The notes beneath the pieces were generated by a model. It had not been told where the DNA came from. It searched no databases and was given only the letters and a program-made list of their open reading frames with translations. This document shows positions 1 through 3,476 of a stretch of DNA of 5,775 nt, in pieces. The DNA comes from Acidimicrobiales bacterium (GTDB taxonomy: Bacteria > Actinomycetota > Acidimicrobiia > Acidimicrobiales > Aldehydirespiratoraceae), in assembly GCA_021604885.1 (NCBI GenBank), contig BQJV01000230.1:1-5775 (forward strand). The letters run 5' to 3'. Within the stretch, counting starts at the first letter, position 1, and each line of letters begins with the position of its first letter. A program made the position numbers and the translations under genes.

Positions 1-245
1 CAACTGGTCGCCGTGCACTCCAGGGACCGGAGACACGCGCCGAGCGCCTCGACGTCGACCTGCGCCGCGGCGGCGCGCCACTCCGATCGCACGGCCGCAT
101 TCGCGATGTCGGACGACACGCGTCCGGCCACCACCGACGCCCAGGCATCCTCCACCTCGGCGTCTCGCAGCAGCTTCGCGAGACGCGTCGAGGTGGCGCC
201 GGGAAGCGCGGCCAGCGCGGCCACCAATTCAGGACGCCTCGGCAT
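1..245 (-). CDS. dprA: DNA-processing protein DprA, N-terminal part (gene runs off the left edge)
   Basis: The 81 visible residues start MPRRPELVAALAALPGATST and continue with RLAKLLRD, a helix-rich N-terminus of the kind found in DprA/Smf (LAxLPGxTxxRLxxLL followed by a WRAAA-type helix). The Rossmann-like DNA-binding core is outside the window, so the call rests on this N-terminus and on its place directly after comM, a common gene order. Known role: DprA binds incoming single-stranded DNA in the cytoplasm, protects it and loads RecA during natural transformation. The ATG at 245 is chosen because a GGGGGGAG Shine-Dalgarno sits 5 bases upstream. The gene overlaps the 3' end of comM by 17 bp in another frame, implying co-transcription and probably coupled translation. 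No frameshift is visible. A different gene with a helical N-terminus cannot be excluded from 81 residues. Confidence 0.78.
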   Translation of the reverse strand, partial: MPRRPELVAALAALPGATSTRLAKLLRDAEVEDAWASVVAGRVSSDIANAAVRSEWRAAAAQVDVEALGACLRSLECTATS

Positions 246-1788
246 CGACGCTCCCCCCATCGATCGGCGGACGGACCGGGGTCACCTTGTCGCCGCCCAT
301 CGGGGGCCGTGCCCGGAACTGCAGCGCCTCCCCGATGTCGGATCCCCGGATGACCGCCGACCCGTCGTCGAGATCACGGATGGTGCGAGCCACCGCCCGA
401 ACCCGCATCGCCCCCCGGCCGCTCAGGGCACCGACCACGAGCGCACGATGCAGCAGATCGAGAGCGTCGTCGTCGAGCGGTGCGAACTCGTCGAGCGCGT
501 CCCGACTCAGCTCGGCGTTGGTGTTCACACCGCGCCGTACGGCGAGATCGCGCACCTCCGCCACCCGCTCGGCCACCACCGCGCTGGACTCCCCCGGCTG
601 CGCATCGAGCAACGCGACCGGCGACGGCCGATCGACATGGACCATGACGTCCAACCGATCGAGGAGCGGCCCGGAGACCCGCCCGGCGTAGCGCGTGCGA
701 CTCGACGGGCTGCAGCGGCAGTTGTTGGTGCCACCCTCCCCGCACGGACACGGGTTCATCGCCGCGACGAGCAACATGCGGGCGGGGTGCTCCCTCGTGC
801 CGCCGGAACGGGCGATCCGGACCACACCTTCCTCCAGCGGTTGGCGCAGCGCGTCGAGCACCCGGGGCGAGAACTCGCCGAGTTCGTCGAGGAACAGCAC
901 CCCTTCGGTGGCGCTGCTCACCTCGCCGGGGTGGGACCAGCCCGACCCGCCACCCACCAACGACGCCATGGTCGCCGAGTGGTGCGGCGCGCGGAACGGG
1001 GGACGCCGGACAAGACCGCCCGGGGGCAACGACAGCCCTGCGGCGCTGTGGACGCGGGTGACCTGCTTCGCCGCACTCGGACCGAGGTCGGGAAGCAGGC
1101 CGACGAGACGACGGGCCAGCATTGTCTTCCCGGCCCCCGGCGGGCCGACCAGCAGGAGGTGGTGGCCGCCCGCCGCCGCCAGCTCGAGCGCCCGTCGGGC
1201 ACCCAGCTGACCTCGCACGTCCGCGAGGTCGGGCTCGGCGGGAGCCGGCTCGTCGTCGAAGCGACAGTCCACGTCGGGCCAGGGCAAGCCCTGCGCCAGG
1301 GCGCCCACGACATCGCGAAGCGAACGAACGGGTCGGGCCCGCTCCTCCAGGCCGAGCACCGCGACACGCGCGTCCGATGCCGGCACGATCACCCGCTCGT
1401 CCGCCAACACGTCGACGAGCGGCAGGATGCCGCGCACGCTGCGCACACTGCCGTCGAGCCCGAGCTCGCCGACGGCGGCGACCCCCTCGAGGAGTTCGAG
1501 CGGGATCTGGCCAGTCGCCCCGAGGATGCCGAGTGCGACGGCGAGATCGAGGCCGGCGCCGACCTTGCGGAATCCGCCCGGCGCGAGATTGACCGTGACT
1601 CGCCGCATCGGCCAGTCGAGATCGGACGACTCGATCGCGGCCCGCACGCGATCGCGCGCTTCGCGACAGGAGGTGTCGGGCAGGCCGACGATGGTGAAGC
1701 CGGGCAGACCGTTCGCGACATGGACTTCGACGCGCACACGGGCGCCGTCGATGCCATCGAGGGTCGCCGAGGGGACGGTGGCGAGCAA
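229..1788 (-). CDS. comM: ComM/YifB family Mg-chelatase-like AAA+ ATPase (competence helicase)
   Basis: This 519-residue protein is the normal length for ComM/YifB. Domains in order: an N-terminal Lon-protease-like (ChlI) domain at about 18-140; an AAA+ Mg-chelatase core at about 187-395 with Walker A GPPGAGKT (215-222), the family signature PFRAPHHS (264-271) and Walker B GVLFLDEL with D301/E302; a four-cysteine cluster C347, C349, C357, C359 (NPCPCG...CRC) likely to bind zinc; and a C-terminal helical domain at about 400-495 with VARTIRDLD (466-474). Known role: ComM is a hexameric helicase that drives branch migration when transformed DNA is integrated; outside competent species its role is less clear. 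All key ATPase residues are present. Translation starts at TTG 1788, supported by GGAGGT six bases upstream and by the start matching the usual family N-terminus. It is followed by dprA with a 17-bp overlap. Confidence 0.96.
   Translation of the reverse strand: MLATVPSATLDGIDGARVRVEVHVANGLPGFTIVGLPDTSCREARDRVRAAIESSDLDWPMRRVTVNLAPGGFRKVGAGLDLAVALGILGATGQIPLELLEGVAAVGELGLDGSVRSVRGILPLVDVLADERVIVPASDARVAVLGLEERARPVRSLRDVVGALAQGLPWPDVDCRFDDEPAPAEPDLADVRGQLGARRALELAAAGGHHLLLVGPPGAGKTMLARRLVGLLPDLGPSAAKQVTRVHSAAGLSLPPGGLVRRPPFRAPHHSATMASLVGGGSGWSHPGEVSSATEGVLFLDELGEFSPRVLDALRQPLEEGVVRIARSGGTREHPARMLLVAAMNPCPCGEGGTNNCRCSPSSRTRYAGRVSGPLLDRLDVMVHVDRPSPVALLDAQPGESSAVVAERVAEVRDLAVRRGVNTNAELSRDALDEFAPLDDDALDLLHRALVVGALSGRGAMRVRAVARTIRDLDDGSAVIRGSDIGEALQFRARPPMGGDKVTPVRPPIDGGSVDAEAS
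251..258 (-). promoter_or_regulatory. Ribosome-binding site of dprA, inside comM
   Basis: On the minus strand GGGGGGAG lies 5 bases before the ATG at 245. It lies within the last codons of comM, so dprA initiation occurs while ribosomes are finishing comM. This site decides the dprA start. Confidence 0.65.
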
Positions 1789-1794
1789 GGGGGT

Positions 1795-1800
1795 ACCTCC
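1795..1800 (-). promoter_or_regulatory. Ribosome-binding site of comM (fixes the TTG start)
   Basis: GGAGGT on the minus strand ends six bases before the TTG at 1788, a near-ideal Shine-Dalgarno that supports a TTG start. It is the right half of the 11-base near-palindrome ACCTCGGAGGT (1795-1805), so a short hairpin could partly mask it; that effect is speculative. Confidence 0.7.
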
Positions 1801-1875
1801 GAGGTGAATCGTGAGGTCGCCTTGCGCAGGCCGACGAGCGTGGAACCGACCCTACCGGGACGGTCTGACAGTGTG

Positions 1876-1891
1876 CGTCGCCGCGGCGACG
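1876..1891. repeat. 16-bp perfect palindrome just after the cytochrome c stop codon
   Basis: CGTCGCCGCGGCGACG is a perfect inverted repeat with no spacer. It lies 3 bases beyond the cytochrome stop codon (TAG, 1897-1895 on the minus strand), in the 106-bp spacer before comM. In RNA it could form a 6-bp GC stem with a four-base loop. No T-rich tract follows on either strand, so it does not look like a standard intrinsic terminator. It could be a weak or factor-aided terminator, an mRNA 3'-end stabiliser or a protein-binding site. The rest of the spacer (1789-1894) holds the comM ribosome-binding site and no convincing promoter. Confidence 0.4.
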
Positions 1892-1894
1892 GAA

Positions 1895-2239
1895 CTACTC
1901 GAGCACCTCGCGGGTGTACCGCACGACGGCCGCGATCTCGTCGTCCGTCAGCGAGCCGCCGAAGCTCGGCATCGAGTTGCGCCCGTCTCGGATGACCTGC
2001 TCCTGATCCGCCGGGTCCGGATAGCAGTCCGTCACCGTGCCCGCCAGCCGAGGGCCGGTGCCACCGCCACCTGCGGAACCGTGACAGTTCGTACAGCGAG
2101 CACCGAAGACGTCACGCCCGAGCGCAAGCGTCTCGTCCGGCTCGCCGTCGGGCCCCAGCGGAACGCCGGGCGGCTCGCCGGCGCAGCCCGAGGCGATCGC
2201 GAGCACGACCACGAGGACGACGAGGGGTGGGGTCCGCAT
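1895..2239 (-). CDS. Small mono-haem c-type cytochrome, probable lipoprotein
   Basis: Starting at the ATG at 2239 the product has 114 residues. It begins with a short charged end (MRTPP), a hydrophobic run (about 6-17) and IASGC, a lipobox-like site with C19 as the probable lipidated residue, followed by a Gly/Pro/Glu/Asp-rich linker (20-37). The haem-binding motif CTNCH is at 49-53 (C49, C52, H53), and M90 in NSMPSFGG is the likely sixth haem ligand. The end, DDEIAAVVRYTREVLE, is the usual C-terminal helix of class I cytochromes c. The protein should carry electrons on the outer face of the cytoplasmic membrane; its partners are unknown. A longer frame from an ATG at 2290 exists, but that start would bury the signal peptide and overlap the divergent gene. 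The lipobox is imperfect (Ala at -3), so a plain signal anchor is possible. C72 is an extra cysteine of unknown role. It is on the same strand as comM, 106 bp upstream. Confidence 0.9.
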   Translation of the reverse strand: MRTPPLVVLVVVLAIASGCAGEPPGVPLGPDGEPDETLALGRDVFGARCTNCHGSAGGGGTGPRLAGTVTDCYPDPADQEQVIRDGRNSMPSFGGSLTDDEIAAVVRYTREVLE

Positions 2240-2247
2240 CCTGTCCG

Positions 2248-2253
2248 ACGATA
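2248..2253 (-). promoter_or_regulatory. Candidate -10 element for the cytochrome gene
   Basis: Read on the minus strand this is TATCGT, fitting the TAnnnT pattern of a -10 hexamer. Transcription would begin about 2 bases before the ATG at 2239, giving an almost leaderless mRNA, which fits the absence of a good Shine-Dalgarno. No convincing -35 was found. It overlaps the -10-like hexamer of the opposite strand. Inference only. Confidence 0.3.
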
Positions 2254-2255
2254 CT
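2250..2255 (+). promoter_or_regulatory. Candidate -10 element for the 2262-3471 operon, leaderless start
   Basis: GATACT differs from TATACT by one base. With its last base at -7, transcription would start at 2262, exactly the A of the ATG. Leaderless genes are common in actinobacteria, and no Shine-Dalgarno precedes this ATG. The -35 region, inside the 5' end of the cytochrome gene, has no clear TTGACA-like match. Confidence 0.35.
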
Positions 2256-2261
2256 GAGCCG

Positions 2262-2372
2262 ATGGGAATGGACCCCACGCGGCCGCACAAACGACGACCG
2301 ACGGACCTGCTCTATGTCGGGGCCGGACTCCTCGTCGCGCTGTTGCTCGTCCTCTGGGCGTTCTTCGGGTAG
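2262..2372 (+). CDS. 36-residue single-pass membrane peptide, function unknown
   Basis: The frame encodes a basic, hydrophilic N-terminus (MGMDPTRPHKRRPTD) followed by one hydrophobic segment, about residues 16-35, ending WAFFG. The positive charges before the segment predict an N-terminus in the cytoplasm and almost nothing outside. Support for it being real: clear membrane-protein composition, a position 22 bp from the divergent cytochrome start, a -10-like hexamer at the right distance, and a stop only 5 bp before the next gene, which suggests an operon. A second ATG at 2268 is an alternative start. I do not recognise a named family. It is short enough to be missed by standard gene callers. 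A chance frame is possible but less likely given this spacing. Confidence 0.62.
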   Translation: MGMDPTRPHKRRPTDLLYVGAGLLVALLLVLWAFFG

Positions 2373-2377
2373 CGACG

Positions 2378-2590
2378 ATGGACGACCCCGAGGCCTACGG
2401 CGAGGTCGAGGTGCGGTTCCTGCAGCCGTACCAGGCCACCAAGACCTATCTCTGCCCCAACTGCAATCGCGACATCCCGCCGGGCACCGGCCACTACGCC
2501 GTCGTGCCGGTCGGCGCCGCGGACCTCCGTCGACACTGGCACCGCGGCTGCTGGGACGGCCGCAAGACCCGCAAGGGCCGTCGCAGGTAG
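2378..2590 (+). CDS. Small CxxC/HxHxxC putative zinc-binding protein (actinobacterial family)
   Basis: This 70-residue protein carries CPNC (C26, C29), GTGH (H39) and HWHRGCW (H53, H55, C58), then a strongly basic tail (GRKTRKGRRR). C26, C29 and a pair from H53/H55/C58 could hold one zinc ion, giving a small zinc-ribbon-like fold. The pattern 'YxCPxC..I.PGxxH.vv.P....rRHWHxxCW' resembles, from memory, a conserved actinobacterial family often labelled 'ATP/GTP-binding protein'. I see no nucleotide-binding motif, so that label looks unfounded. The basic tail suggests contact with nucleic acid, but this is inference. It starts 5 bp after the membrane-peptide gene, with only a weak GGG upstream, so translation is probably coupled. 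The hydrolase gene follows after 11 bp. Confidence 0.85.
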   Translation: MDDPEAYGEVEVRFLQPYQATKTYLCPNCNRDIPPGTGHYAVVPVGAADLRRHWHRGCWDGRKTRKGRRR

Positions 2591-2601
2591 AGTCGCCGGC
2601 C

Positions 2602-3471
2602 ATGGCCAGCGAGCAACTCGAAGCAACCATCGCGATGATGCGCGAGATCAACGTCATCTCCGGTGAGATCGACGCGGATCGCGCCGCGATCCCGATCGGC
2701 ACACCGATGCCGGACGGCATCGCCCACGAGATGGTGCGCGTGGGCGAATGCACCGGCGCCTGGATCACCGACGGCGTCCGCCCCGACGCGGCCCTGCTGT
2801 ACCTCCACGGGGGTGGCTACGTCCTCGGCGGACTCGGCACGCACGGCGCGCTCGGTGCGCGACTGTCGGCCGACACCGGGCTGGCCGTGCTCGTGCTCGA
2901 TTACCGGCTGGGTCCCGAGCACAAGCACCCCGCCGCGCTCGAGGATGCACTCGCGGCGATGACATGGTTGTCGGAGCAGGGGATTCCCGCCGGCCGTGTG
3001 GTCATCGCGGGCGACAGCGCGGGCGGCGGACTCACCCTCGCCACACTCGCCGCGCTCCGCGACCGGGGCCAGCGGGCCGCAGCCGGCGTCGCCCTCTCCC
3101 CCTGGGCCGACCTCACCTGCACGAACGCGACCTACGAGTCCGTCGGCGACGACGACCCGCTCGTCGGCCGCCACAACCTCCTGCAGTACGCCGCGGCCTA
3201 CGCCGGCGACACGCCGCTCGAGGACCCGCGGCTCTCCCCCGGTCTCGGTGATCTCGCCGACCTCCCTCCGGTGCTGGTCCAGGTCGGCGGCGTCGAGGTC
3301 CTGCTCGACGACAGCCTCCACGTGACCGCGGGGATCGAGGCTGCCGGCGGCGAAGTGACCCTCCAACGCTGGGACGAGGGCATCCACGTGTTCCAGATGT
3401 TCGACACCCCGGAGTCCGCCGACGCGATCGGCGGGATCGTCGACTTCGTCGCCGAGCAGCTCGGAAGCTGA
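2602..3471 (+). CDS. Alpha/beta hydrolase, hormone-sensitive-lipase family (family IV esterase)
   Basis: This is a 289-residue protein of usual family size. Visible motifs: the oxyanion-hole motif HGGGY (69-73), YRLGPEHKHPAALEDAL (101-117) typical of the family, the nucleophile motif GDSAGG (137-142) with S139, a probable acid D236 in VEVLLDDS, and H262 in GIHVFQMF. The catalytic set is complete. It should hydrolyse carboxylic esters of short to medium acyl chains; the natural substrate cannot be read from sequence. No signal peptide is seen, so it is probably cytoplasmic. The N-terminal ~45 residues would form the cap that shapes the substrate pocket. The ATG at 2602 is chosen because it gives a complete cap; the Shine-Dalgarno is weak (AGG 14 bases away), and ATGs at 2635 and 2638 are alternatives. 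It lies 11 bp after the zinc-motif gene and its stop is 5 bp from the stop of the opposing gene. Confidence 0.94.
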   Translation: MASEQLEATIAMMREINVISGEIDADRAAIPIGTPMPDGIAHEMVRVGECTGAWITDGVRPDAALLYLHGGGYVLGGLGTHGALGARLSADTGLAVLVLDYRLGPEHKHPAALEDALAAMTWLSEQGIPAGRVVIAGDSAGGGLTLATLAALRDRGQRAAAGVALSPWADLTCTNATYESVGDDDPLVGRHNLLQYAAAYAGDTPLEDPRLSPGLGDLADLPPVLVQVGGVEVLLDDSLHVTAGIEAAGGEVTLQRWDEGIHVFQMFDTPESADAIGGIVDFVAEQLGS

Positions 3472-3476
3472 TCGTC

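Noticed and set aside
1789..1894. A sigma-70-type promoter for comM in the spacer (TAGGGT on the minus strand).
   Set aside because: At a 17-bp spacing the -35 matches only about three of six consensus bases. The signal is no better than chance in this composition.
13..1995. A 660-codon open frame on the plus strand opposite comM and dprA.
   Set aside because: The translation is Arg/His/Pro/Gly-rich with no domain or motif, and it lies antisense to a clear ComM with intact motifs. It is a GC-driven shadow frame.
2227..2601. A 5' extension of the hydrolase frame back to a GTG at 2227, adding 125 residues.
   Set aside because: The extra residues are Arg/Ser/Gly-rich and overlap two better small genes in another frame. 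The family N-terminus fits the ATG at 2602.
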